Made by a program: the position numbers and the translations under genes. A stretch of 64,000 nt of DNA, taken from Branchiostoma floridae. Its lineage: Eukaryota > Chordata > Leptocardii > Amphioxiformes > Branchiostomatidae. Position 1 is the stretch's first letter; each line of letters opens with the position of its first letter. The stretch is taken from NCBI RefSeq assembly GCF_000003815.2, contig NC_049992.1:12864354-12928353 (forward strand), read 5' to 3'. Of this stretch, positions 22,399 to 33,273 are shown one piece after another. Under the pieces are notes generated by a model. That model saw nothing but the letters and a program-made list of their open reading frames with translations, was not told where the DNA came from and searched no databases.

Positions 22399-25154
22399 TC
22401 ATTCCTTGGGAAAATACTTTCCATGGAAGCCAAACGGAATGTATGTTGGCATGTAGGCGGTGTTGATAGGCTTCATACTTTTGCCATCGAGAATGAGAAG
22501 ATAGCTTTTGCCCAGATCGGCATCGAAAACAGCCGAGAGGACAACTACGTCATCTTCGGCTTTCCCTTCGGGATTGGGGACAACGCTCGGCTCACTGACG
22601 AAATGATTCGGGTGGTACCAATAGAGATCTTTCCCAGGGGTGCACAGGTTCTTTTTTACCAAAGCGAACGTACCGTTTAGAGCGTTGGAAGGAGAAAAGT
22701 CGAAAACGACGCCATAAAGGTAACAGTAGTGGCGGCCTCGGTAGTTTTCGTTAATGATCGGGACGTCAATTTTGTGGAGATAGTCCTGCAAGGGATCGTC
22801 ACTGCGGAAGGTTTTAGTTTGAACGGACTTGTTTACTATATCAATAGTGTAACGATAAAGCCTGGATTTGGAAGGCCTTTGGTGTAGTGTGGTTAGGTTT
22901 CGCAACATAGGGAGCTTATAATCAGCAAAAACAGACGCCCCCTCCCCAAACTGACAGACGTCGGCAACGATTTTTCCATCGGCCGTTTCGTAAGCATTGG
23001 CGTGATGCGTGTAAAATATGGGATCGGTTTCTACCGTGTCTATCTTGCCTGTTTTGAGGTTGACGACTACTACTTGTGTTTTTTCATCGGGAAACCATCC
23101 CAGAGCATCTCCCACCATCGCTGTGTTCACCATTTTTATAAAGTCAAAGAAGGCGGGTTGAACAAAAAACACGGCGTAATTTTCAGTCAGGGCAAAACTA
23201 TGCATGTACGATGCCTTGTCTGACTGAAAGTTGGCCAAAACCTCGAAAGTGTTCAGGTCCTTAATCCTTATCACGTAGTACTGTTGTTTCTGACCGGGGA
23301 TCAAGCTAGGGAACATTAAGTAGTTAATGCTGTAGTTTGTACCGGGTTCTATGAGAGGGTGGGCACAGGACTGGACAAGACGAGACCAATGAATGCCACT
23401 CACTTCAGGAATATCAACTCCTTGTGTGGCAAGACTTTCCAGGTCAAATTTAGAGTAGACCCAAGCGTCTGTGAGCGCGGCGTACACACTGTTGTCCCCG
23501 TGTCCGTACTTCCACACATTGACGTCGGTGTTGTCGTAAGGAAACTCGAAGGCTTCCAACCTTTCAACGGGGTTGAACCCTGGGTCGACTCCGTAGAACG
23601 TGATGGCTGGGGCATAACGGTTAGCCGCCTTAGATCTGGTAAAGACAAGTAAAAGAGGGTACATTGTAGTTTGTAGAGACGCTCTGTGAATACAAGTAAA
23701 GGGACCTAAACCAAGATAGATTAAATCATTGTAATGTCTTGGCGCAATTCAGCCGTTTGGCTGCTATATCTGTGACGACAAAGCTTTATTTCTATTTCGA
23801 AATAAAGCAGTCATACATATTGTTCGAAGTCATTTTTCCGTCATATTCTACGTGAAATACCATATTTGACGTACATAATTCATGTACTCAGAGAGTACAT
23901 ATGCGACATCACTGTGTCGTTTTCATTATACCTTAGCATTTACTTGATAGCACTCTATGATAGTGTCCTAGTATTTCTGTTGCAGAAAATATTACCAATA
24001 CTGGTTTAGAATTAATGATTAGGAAAATCGAACTATTACATGTGCAGCCATGCAGCAGGAAAATTAGGATGTATTTGTTATTGTTTTTTGGATCCATAAA
24101 AGCTAACCTTGTGTAGGCACTAGTTTGTAGGAAAGCCGAAGTGAAGTTGATGGCCTGCTGTCCAATGGCTATGCTGTGAATCTTGGCAAAACCATCGAAC
24201 ACGTGAATGGCTGAACGGCCACCAAGCTCGAACATCGCAGGTGCATTCCGGACCTACAGAACAAAATCATCAAGGAGAACCGAGTTAACGGTACAATGAC
24301 GAAAGCAGCATGTTATCCATATCAAGCTAAACCACCAGGAGACCCAAATTCAAACCTGATCATCAAGACAATACACCCAAACAATGTGCCAAATATCATT
24401 GCAACGTGTTCTGGAGATATATAGCAGGAATTCGGAAACGCCCCACTCAAGCACATACTACTGAAAACTACACCTCCATTTTATGGAGGTGAAAAGAATT
24501 AAGAGCGTTTCAGCTTTGAACTCGGTCATGAAAGTGCAAACATCTGTGGATGATTGCAAAAGCCTTTTGCCCCAGATTACAAAGTCTAAATGCATTGGGG
24601 AGAAAAACAAGTGAGATGACTTAAGCTTCTCCCGATAACATATAGCACATATTTTGCAGTCATTTGGTTTCTTTGTGTTATAACGAATATCTGGAAAGCG
24701 TGTTTTAAGCATTGGAAACATATAATACATACAGTACATGTAATGCTGACGAGCCTGATTTTTGGAGCAGATAAACTATCAGCTACGGGTCGCTATCATA
24801 TGGCATGTTCCAAAACGTAGTTAACTTTCTCAGCAACTGATCAACAAAATACATTTATGTTTTGCTAGTGCGATTTTCTGAAATACTAGTATTACAAACC
24901 GTATACGGGTTCTTCTTTTTTTCTCAAGACAAGTGGCATTGTCTACTCACCAGAGTTCCTTCCAGCCATTTCGGGATGGTGTTTTTGGAGTCGTACTTCA
25001 TCGGAACGTGCTGGAGTTCCTGCACATTTGTCTTGAAGAGGTCCATCAGATGTTTGGGTGTGGCTGAAACCACCGACAGGGTCAGAACCAGGAGAACACA
25101 CGCGCGGCGCGTGGAAAACGTCATTGCTGACTTCTTCTTATCCCAGAACTCCAA
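22399..25154 (-). CDS. Carotenoid oxygenase-like gene B, secreted type
   Basis: Three coding exons: 25154-24951, 24253-24108 and 23635-22399; 528 codons, frame kept across both junctions (phase 0 at EGTL|VRNAPAMF, phase 2 inside the Arg of the YTR motif). RPE65/BCO fold. Iron ligands are H209 (CAHP), H262 (YMHSF), H328 (THHANAYE) and H521 (FHGKYF). The RPE65 E148 position is D173, the E417 position is D407, and the third acid, E465 (SEP), is kept. The N-terminus has a hydrophobic core, ACVLLVLTLSVVSA, consistent with a signal peptide; a second Met at residue 11 is the likelier start by signal-peptide shape. The PDPC cysteine region is missing. It is the closest relative of D by structure and wording. 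Enzyme substrate is unknown; two Glu-to-Asp changes in the second shell make altered or lost activity possible. Confidence 0.9.
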
Positions 25155-25383
25155 AGAAAAGTATTGAAATGAGAGATCTAGACTACTGAACTTCTGTTGT
25201 CCTCACCAAAAATTGTCCTTGTACCCAGGGAGCTCCGACGCGGGTTTTAAGGAAAAGGAAGACGATTAGATCGCCTCACAATTTAAAGGAGAAGGCACGT
25301 GGGGTCACACATGCAAATATTCCAATTTTTGTGTCGAGTCAACTTCGGTCTGTAAATCATTTACAGCAAAAGTGAGCTCTTAA
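25155..25383. promoter_or_regulatory. Upstream region of gene B
   Basis: On the minus strand a TTAAAA motif lies about 75-80 bp upstream of the gene B start (near 25230). It is the only core-promoter-like motif I see, and a weak one. Confidence 0.2.
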
Positions 25384-25584
25384 GGTGCACTCTCACTGCA
25401 CCTGCGTCAAGCTTGCGTCACTGCGTGGTTCGAATGATACTCAACGAATTTCAGAGATAAAGAACGTATTTTCTTAGTTTTTTTCGTATTTTGTTGTCTA
25501 CTAAGTCATACTTTTACGTATTACACAATGTTTAAATTAAAAAAAAATCACGCAAGCTTGACGCAAGTGCAGTGAGAGTGTACC
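25384..25584. mobile_element. MITE, 201 bp, flanked by TTAA
   Basis: GGTGCACTCTCACTGCAC at the left is mirrored by GTGCAGTGAGAGTGTACC at the right, with further pairing through gcgtcaagcttgcgt / acgcaagcttgacgc. TTAA flanks both sides (25380-25383 and 25585-25588). TTAA target sites are used by piggyBac and some other superfamilies (established knowledge); the superfamily is not decided here. The interior has no coding capacity and is shared with the 13.4-kb and 8.8-kb elements. Confidence 0.85.
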
Positions 25585-25619
25585 TTAAGTTAGCTAGGAC
25601 GATGTTCCTATGGAATTAT

Positions 25620-27251
25620 ATACATATATAACTTTATTGCACAACAATTGTACGAGGTACAATGTATGGCATCTACATAACTACAGTTCTATAGCTTAAC
25701 TAACTAATACAGGAGTTGTAGTATGGGATAAGCTTCTTACAATCATTGGAAGCTTTTACAATCAGTTGAGGAGTTTCTAATATCCAAACCTTCTTTAATA
25801 TATTTTCCTATATCTGCCATGCAGGGATTGTTACATGTCATGATGTATTTGAATTTGCACTTCAGGTCCATTGAGATAAATCCTTGTGTATAAAATGACA
25901 ACCTTCTGTATAGAGAATTGCGTATTTCAGAATATTTGGGACATACAATCATAAAGTGATATTCGTCTTCAATTAACTCTGGACAGAATGGGCAAACCCT
26001 CTGGTCGATAGGGATTTTTTTGAATCTCCCGGTTTCTATATTTAATTTGTGACAGCTAATTCTGAGTTGTGTGATTGCCCTACGAATGTCAAGGCTCTTT
26101 ATGGTTGAAATGTAATTTTCTTGCTTGTAGTGCTTATTCAATGTAGAAAGAGAGGAGAGTTTAGAATTGGTTCGAATAGAGGAATGCCAATTTTGCACGT
26201 ATATATCTTGTAAACGTTGTCGTAACTGAGTGTTGATTGTATCTATGTGGTATGATCTCGGGTTCAGCCATATGTGTCCAAAGCCTTGGTAATTTAGGAT
26301 ATTTTTTACGTGGACAATCCAATCATGTTCTCCGAATGAAACAGTATTGTAAGTCTCACGAAGAAGGGCATCTTCGGGCAAGTTAACTAAACGATGCCAA
26401 TATTTAACAAGTTGCATTTCGGCATCAATCATAGCTGGGAAAGTTCCCAGTTCTCCCCTGACACCATCGTTTGAGGCTTTGGCATGAATGCCTAACAGAA
26501 ATTTTTGGAAGCGCATGTCAATGACGTCAAATTCTGGAATTTGTTGATTTGAATCTAGGTTTATAATTTGGAAGCCGTTCTCTTGTAAAATTTGGTTATT
26601 GGCATGACGCAGTAGTGTTTCTTTATCTGTATTTCTTTCCAAACATACAACATAAGTACTATTCAATGCAGAAGATGTGGTTTTTCTAATGGTAGCTGGA
26701 AAGTTGTCTTGAATGTCAAGTTTTTTAAGTAAAGTAGAAAAAACCTTTGAGGAGGATTCACAGATGTTATTGGTATGAGATACAATGATTCTTATACTTT
26801 TAGAAAAACGGTCAAAGCATGTGATTTCTGAACAGTACATAAAGATGGGTTTTACGAATTTATCGAATAGATTTTTTCCGAGATTGATTGAAATGTCCTT
26901 ATTGGAGAATAAAAGAGCCTTGAGTTTGAAAAGTGCTCTCATTGCTTTGGTTTTCAAATATTTCCTGGCGGTTTTGAATTTTCCGGAAGATGTGAAAGGA
27001 ATTCCGAGGTATGTATAGCTGTCAGTGATTTCTATATTTTTGCCATAAATATGGAATTTGTCTTTGTTATTCTTATTAGTACCTTTGCCAAAAACAACTA
27101 CCTTGGTTTTTGAGACATTGACAGATAGCTTCCATTTCTTACAATATTTTTCTAGGCAGTCAATACAATGCTGTAGTCCTTGTTTTGACGATGAAATCAG
27201 AGCGAGATCGTCTGCCCAGGATAAACAATATAAGCGGTTCTTACATAAACC
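25620..27251 (-). mobile_element. LINE fragment: RT palm end to ORF2 C-terminus
   Basis: The minus strand is open without interruption from 27251 to 25743 (502 codons). It begins just before the reverse-transcriptase catalytic motif (WADDLALIS, near 27225), continues through KTKVVVFGKG and SYTYLGIPF, the usual thumb-side motifs, and ends with a Cys-His motif (VCPFC, then EDEYHFMIVCP) near residue 430. Downstream on the same strand are AATAAA and a TA-rich tail (about 25617-25645). The 5' end is missing: an in-frame stop lies at 27252-27254 and no RT fingers or endonuclease are seen. It is a 5'-truncated insertion with an intact remaining frame, so fairly young. The clade (CR1, L2 or Jockey-like) cannot be set by eye. 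Confidence 0.9.
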
Positions 27252-27654
27252 CTAGGCATTAAGACCTGCTCGTAAATGGTTGGACACACACAAGATTTGT
27301 GACTACGTGACAGGGGGAGCATTATCATTCAACCTACTTTGCATATCAAAATAAGAACTAGTTCATGGACAGCAATGGTCCTTGAGAGTACAGTTGGAAG
27401 GAAGTGGAAATATTGTCGTAAAATCTTATTGAAACTTGTGCAACCGACTTGTAGCATTAACCATGCAGACAGCAAGACGCGATCCACAGATGACCCTACC
27501 ACCAGAGACTCCTGACCATGGTCAAGGGCATTTGTGGAGTTGGGTGACGTAATAGTGGGGTGATTGGCCACGTGCCTTGGTACGTTGACCTGTAAACTGA
27601 ATTGTGCATGCCCTTGCCACGAACTTGCTTGCTGTACACAGGCGAAACTATTCA
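27252..27654. other. No gene recognised
   Basis: Spacer between the LINE fragment and a second LINE 3' tail. A 114-codon antisense frame here has no recognisable domain. Confidence 0.4.
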
Positions 27655-27775
27655 TTGCACAACAATTGTACAAGGTACAACGTATGGCATCTACATAACT
27701 ACAGTTCTATAACTAACTTAAGGCTTATCTAACTGATACAGGAGTTGTATGGAATAAGGTTTCTTACACTCATTG
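27655..27775 (-). mobile_element. Very short LINE 3' tail
   Basis: attgcacaacaattgtac, ggcatctacataactacag and atacaggagttgtatg match the 3' end of the LINE copies at 7.3 and 25.6 kb, same strand. Only about 120 bp of the 3'UTR remain. Confidence 0.75.
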
Positions 27776-28264
27776 GCGAAACCTTATTGATGTGATTACC
27801 TAGATTTTGTTAAAGACATTAAACGGAGATTCTGTGTTTAAGGAAAATCATACGAGCACGTAAAATCCCCACCACACATGTAGACAGGAGTAAGCCTTAC
27901 TTCAGATAGATTTTAGATCTGTCTGGATATGAAGCGCGTGCTGTTCAGTGCAAACCTTGCGTATTACGCCATGAGGCGGTTAACCGTGTATGTACTATAG
28001 TAAACAGCACAGATTGTGAATGGTCGGGTGGTCGTCCTCGACCTTAACCCTTGACAACAATAACCTACATGTACAGGTAGGGCAATGCCTTGCAGCCTCT
28101 GACAAGTTGTCAGATACTTAGACCGTGACGTGACTAAATCCTACGGTATATTTTCTACCGAAAAGCGTTTCGGCTGAAAAAATTCCTGCTTGTATGTTTC
28201 ATGATTGTGTGGAGAAAGTTAACACATAACGCTTCGCCACTGAACATTCATGAAAGTTTCTGAC
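27776..28264. other. No gene recognised
   Basis: AT-rich spacer. No exon, RNA gene or element boundary seen. Confidence 0.4.
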
Positions 28265-28454
28265 CTTTGAACAGTCTAAACTTTGAATGACCTTTATAGT
28301 ATGACGTATGAAAGGTAAAACAAATCTTGCATAATATGGCCAAATGGTGCCCTATGACTAAAGGTCATTGGTTCCAAAATACAAGTATCGCAAAAGTAGG
28401 GCACACGCGTGCCTCAAACAAACGGCGATAGGGCCCTGTCATTCTTTTTTTATT

Positions 28455-28740
28455 TATTTATTTGTTCAGCTGTTTACAAACAGCCAGGGTTGCCCAACTA
28501 GCCGTAGGCTATTATCAAGGGCTAACCCTGTACATGTTCGCACATGTTCGCGCACGACGGGTTATACCGCCCCTTACGGGGTGACACACCCGTCCGGGTG
28601 AATGATGTAGATCACCATGAGGCTGATACGAGACAGAGGTTCGCCAGGCCTCCATCCGGGTGATTTTGAAGTGAATCACCAACTCCCGACAGAAGGATTT
28701 GCACCAACGCACACCGCACCATCGCACGTGTGGGGGTTCT
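28455..28740 (+). mobile_element. Dispersed repeat with TATT-rich end (SINE/LINE-like)
   Basis: The left end, tatttatttatttgttcagc, then aacagccagggttgcccaac and tagccgtaggctattatcaag, recurs inverted at 34610-34690. The remaining CG-richer part (cgcacgacgggttataccgc and on) has no second copy here. A short tandem tail next to a conserved stretch is typical of retroposed 3' ends. The class is not determined. Confidence 0.5.
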
Positions 28741-29664
28741 TAGACCTCATTTACAAACCGGGGCCCGGTCGGGCAGCATGTGGGACGAAAAGTAGGATAT
28801 ACAAGAGAACGCAACACGCAACACGTAGAAATAATAAGTCATGAGCACAATGCGTGTTTCTTGATACAAAATTGTATTCTTTCTTATTTCGGCGAGCAGC
28901 CCGGCCGGGCCCCGGGTTGGAAATGTGACGTTAACATAAGGCCTACGTCACATTTCCAAACCGCGGACCAGCCCCAGGCAGCTTTTGAAAAGGATGATAT
29001 AAAAGACACCAAGCTACATAAGACGTAAAGAGTCATTCATGGGCAGTTATTTTGTACATTGCCAAGAATACATTTCTTTTTTTTCGTTTTCCCGACTGGG
29101 CCCCGGTTTGGAAATGTGACGTTAACCAAACCAAGCTGATGTTTATCAGAATTACATCTTGTATCATGGTAGATCTAGCTAGTATTTTCAGCCTTGATTA
29201 TCGAGGGTCTCGGAGGGGGATACCAGAACTTCATAGCAAAAAACAGCCAGGGTGCTTTGATTATATGGATGTACATAGTATCCCATATTCAGCACACATG
29301 CAAAGTATGAGCCTATTTGACCGACCCTCATCTCCCAACCTCTGCCCGGTTATTCTGATTTTCTCCTTGGACTGTGAACAGTCTGAACTATGAGTGACCT
29401 TCGTTGGTGTACTAACGCTAAAGTCTTACATAAAATGACCAAAAGATGCACTATGACTAAAGGTCATTCACCCCCCAATAATGCAGGTAGCGCAAAAGTA
29501 GGGAACACTCCAAAACGGGGCCCGGCCGGGCAGCATGTGGAAAAGTAGTATATACAAGAGAACGCAACACGTAAAAATGATTAGTCATGAGCACAATTTG
29601 TGCATGTTTCTTGATACAAAGTTGTGTATATATTTCTAGCATGTCTAGACGCTAGAAATCCCTC

Positions 29665-29785
29665 CAATGATTGTAAAAAAAACATTTTCGTCCCATACTA
29701 TGCACCATTGTATTAAGTACAACTGTAGTTATGTACGTATCAGTAGATGCTATTCTTTGTACTTTGTACAATTGTTGCGCAATGA
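29665..29785 (+). mobile_element. Very short LINE 3' tail, plus strand
   Basis: ccaatgattgtaaaaaaa, then tcccatactatg, caactgtagttatgtacg and ttgtacaattgttgcgcaat is the inverse of the tail at 27655-27775. It is the same LINE family, inserted in the opposite direction. Confidence 0.7.
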
Positions 29786-30124
29786 ACTTAGGTATCTTTG
29801 TCAGAGTTATCGTGGTAGCTTGCATCTTTAGCTTTTGTTTTCGAGGGTCTCGGTGGGAGATACCAGAACTCTACAACGAAAAGCGGCCAGGGTGCTTTTA
29901 TTATAAGACTGTACATAGTTTCACATGATCTAACACAGATAGAAAGTATGAGCCTATTTGACCAACACCCATCTCCCGACCCCTGCCCGGTTTTGCCTGA
30001 CTTTCTCCTGATGAAATGACTCGTACGTGATGGTGACGTGAAACAGAAAAGTTTCAAAGTTCAAAAGTTCATAGTGATACCAGTCACAAGCCTTTCCCTG
30101 TCGCGTAGAAGACTCTAATTAACC

Positions 30125-32890
30125 ATGGCGTTTTACACGGTCCGTGTGGGCACCCTTCTCCTCGCCATGACGTTGGCGGCGGTGGTCGCGTCGGCTCCCG
30201 ACGGGGTGCTGAACCTCTTCCGGACGAACGTCGAAGAGCTCCGACACGTCCCGATGAAGTACGACTCTGACGACACGGCCGTCCCGAAATGGCTGGAGGG
30301 AACACTGGCAAGTAGAAATCCTACCGGTGCCCTTCATCACTCTGCATTACACGCGTATACGATATGAAGACCTTCTCCAGCAAGATTTCTCCAGTGTCAC
30401 TGAAGAAAGACTACGGATGGCTGTCTGAAACGTCTGATCGTTTCTGAAAAATTATATCCATGCTTGAGTAACTGCTTTTTGGCGAATCTAACCAGAATGT
30501 CTAACCTACATCGACGTATTCATGTGCTAGTCTAACCTTAGCTACTGATCTGACTGTTAACATTTACACTGGTCTGAAATATTTCTTGATTAGGGAAGAT
30601 AGTTTTGATAACATTAATATTTTTTTACAATTTTACTTGTAGGATGTAGCTGACGCTTAGATAACATAGAAATTGAGAGTTTTATGACTCTTATGACTTT
30701 CTTATTTAAAATGGCATGCTCTGTATTGAGTCTTAATGGAGGTAGCTCTAGGTTCAATTACATATCAAGTAATGTTACTGTATACACAGTGCTGTTGTCG
30801 TCATAATCATTTTGACTTTAAAACGGATAAATACTGATTTATCTTATTGTCTTTTAGGTTCGTAATGCTCCTGCAATGTTCGAGCTTGGTGGCCGTTCGG
30901 TCATCCATGTCTTCGATGGTTTCGCCAAGATGCACAGCATAGCGATTGGGCAGGAAGGCTTAAACTTCTCATCGGCTTTCCTACAATCTAGCGTCTACAC
31001 CAGGTAAGTCGTCATGGAATAGGAGGTAAAATCCACTGATGGTTTGACATACTATGTCACGTACACGTAATGGGTGGCTAATATAATCGTAGGAACTGTA
31101 ACTCGTGTGGAAGGCGTTTGTTTGACTAACAATCATTCTGGGACCTTAACTGTTACCTTTTTGAGTACTATTCGAATTCTTCATGTCAACCATTCTGAAG
31201 AGGGGTGGAGTCTCATTATTAGTGACTAAAATGTGTTATAAGCCATGCATGACCCAGTGCGAATGTTGTGGTAAAACATCACAGTTGTTGCGGAAAATGA
31301 AGGAAGTGGTGACGTTGTCGCGCCTATAGTATCTTCTTTTAACAAGTACCGGTTGCATAGCTAGAAGAACTAATATCAGAATTGCACATTCAAAAACAAT
31401 TCAATCTCTACAACTAGATAAAAAATTGGAGATACAATTCAGTCTCTACAATTGGGTAAAAATGAGATTTACGTCTGGAAGTAAATCTCCTTTTTTATCC
31501 AGTTATAGAGATTGAATTGTATTTGAATATTGTTTACCTGGATTTCTCCCTCATGATGGTATCAGAATTGCATATTCCTGTGAAGACTATCTACGCAATC
31601 TTCTTGCACGAAATTAACATATTGACCACACAATTTATTTTTCCTGATAGGTCTAAGAAGGCCGGTCGCTACGCCCCGGCACTCACGTTCCTCGGGGTGG
31701 ACCCTTCCTTCAGCGAACTGGAGAAGATAGAAGCTCTGACGTACAAGTTCGACAACACGGATGTCAACGTGTGGAAGTTCGGACACGGGAAGAACAGCGT
31801 CTATGCCGGACTCACCGATGACTGGGTCTACGATAAGTTTGACCTGGAAACTCTTGCCACCACAGGAGTTTCCATTCCTCCGATTCCAGGGGTCACTTTT
31901 CTGACCCATTTTGTCCAATCATGTGCCCACCCACTTATAGAACCGGGTACAAATAACAGCATCAATTATGTACTGGAGCTGGGCTTGCTACCAGGTCAGA
32001 AACAAAACTACTATGTGGTCAGAATGATGAATCTGACTTCTTTTGAAATTCTTGCCAACTTTCAGACTGACAAATCAGTATACATGCACAGCTTTGGTCT
32101 GACTAAGAATTATGTTATATTTTTTGCCCATCCTGCAGTCGTTAACGTTGAGAAAATGGTTACAACAGTGGAGGTGGCTGAATCAATGCAGTGGTTCCCT
32201 GATGAAAAAACAACAATAGTAGTGGCCAACATCAAAACTGGGAAGGTAGAATATCTTCAACATGACGCCCTTTTTGTTACCCATCATGCAAATGCCTACG
32301 AGACACAAGACGGGAAGATAATTGTCGACATATGTGCCTCAGAGATGGGTGTATCTATTCTAACACAGTACCAAATTCCCATGTTGCGAAATCTGTCTGG
32401 CCTCCACCAAAGTGTGGCCCAAACTAGAGTTTATCGGTACACCATTGATCTAGCAAATAAGTCGGTAGAGGCTAAACCATTTCGCAGCAAAGACCCCATG
32501 CAGGACTTCCTGCACCAAATCGAAGTCCCGATTATTAACGAAAATTACCGAGCCAGACACTACTGTTACCTGTACGGCGTTGTTCTCGACTTTTCTCCGT
32601 CCAACCCTGTCAATGGCTCACTGGCTCTAGTAAAAAAGAACCTTTGCACCCCCGGGAAAGATCAAGTTTGGTACCACCCGAACCACTACGCCAGTGAGCC
32701 CAGCTTCATTCCCAATCCGGACGGTACAGACGAAGATGACGGTGTTATCTTGTCCTCAGTTTTCGACGCCATGCTTGAGAAAAATTATCTTCTCATCCTC
32801 GATAGTAAAACTATGAAGAAAATCAACACCGCATATATGCCGACTTACATTCCGTTTGGCTTTCACGGCAGATTCTTTCCCCGACAGTAG
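30125..32890 (+). CDS. Carotenoid oxygenase-like gene D, secreted type
   Basis: Three coding exons: 30125-30307, 30858-31003 and 31651-32890; 522 codons, frame kept. Intron 1 begins with GC (CTG|GCAAGT), while gene B has GTGAGT at the same place. Exon 2 is 146 nt in both B and D. RPE65/BCO fold with iron ligands H203 (CAHP), H256 (YMHSF), H322 (THHANAYE) and H515 (FHGRFF). Second-shell E401 and E459 are kept; the RPE65 E148 position is D166. The N-terminus, with the hydrophobic run GTLLLAMTLAAVVASA, is a clear signal-peptide type, so the protein should enter the secretory pathway. Several N-x-S/T sites are visible. It faces gene B head-to-head across about 5 kb. The family cleaves or isomerises carotenoid or retinoid double bonds; the substrate is not inferable here. 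Confidence 0.92.
31394..31524. repeat. Foldback in intron 2 of gene D
   Basis: acaattcaatctctacaact followed by agataaaaa is mirrored by ttttttatccagttatagag followed by attgaattg. Arms are about 30 bp with an intervening partial copy (caattcagtctctacaattg). It is a small palindromic element in the intron. Confidence 0.7.
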
Positions 32891-33273
32891 CTAAGCCATA
32901 GTACTGTGAAATCACTTTAATGAACAATAGGGCCACAAAACTGACAAAAGTTAATGCAAGTCATAGGCAATAGGGATAACAAATCTAGCATTACTCAAAT
33001 GGAAATGGCTAAACATTATTGCTCCAAATTTTCATCGCATAGAAGTGTTCAAACTTTGCCATCATTCAGTTGCTATTAAACTGAGCTTGTATTAAAAAAA
33101 CACCATTCACTTGGTAACACACAATGTGTTTTGGAGAAGTCAGAAGCAGTACCATATTTGTAATGCAGCTGTTCATGAACCAGACAGACATTGTTTGTGC
33201 CAAAATGTGGGCGTGTGCGGCCAAAGTACAAGAGTACATGTATTTTTAGTCTCATTGTTTGCCAGGTAAAGGC
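32891..33273. other. 3' flank of gene D
   Basis: Sequence after the gene D stop codon; the near part is presumably 3'UTR. No exact AATAAA was placed. Nothing else seen. Confidence 0.4.

Larger units (their letters stand above)
28265..30015. repeat. Interleaved duplicated blocks upstream of gene D
   Basis: Three blocks occur twice in the same orientation. Block 1: about 28265-28410 and 29375-29510 (gaacagtct, tgactaaaggtcatt, cgcaaaagtaggg). Block 2: about 28755-28880 and 29515-29640 (gggcagcatgtgg, tacaagagaacgcaacac, agtcatgagcacaat, gtttcttgatacaaa). Block 3: about 29180-29370 and 29820-30015 (cgagggtctcgg, ggataccagaact, agtatgagcctatttgacc, tctgcccggtt). Duplicates of blocks 1 and 2 became adjacent in the second copy. 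Likely an old local duplication later interrupted by insertions; the last copy ends about 110 bp before the gene D start. Confidence 0.75.

Noticed and set aside
28515-28727. tRNA-like or rRNA-like sequence in the CG-rich repeat
   Set aside because: I could not fold a cloverleaf or match conserved A/B box spacing; it behaves as a dispersed repeat with a second partial copy at 34.6 kb.
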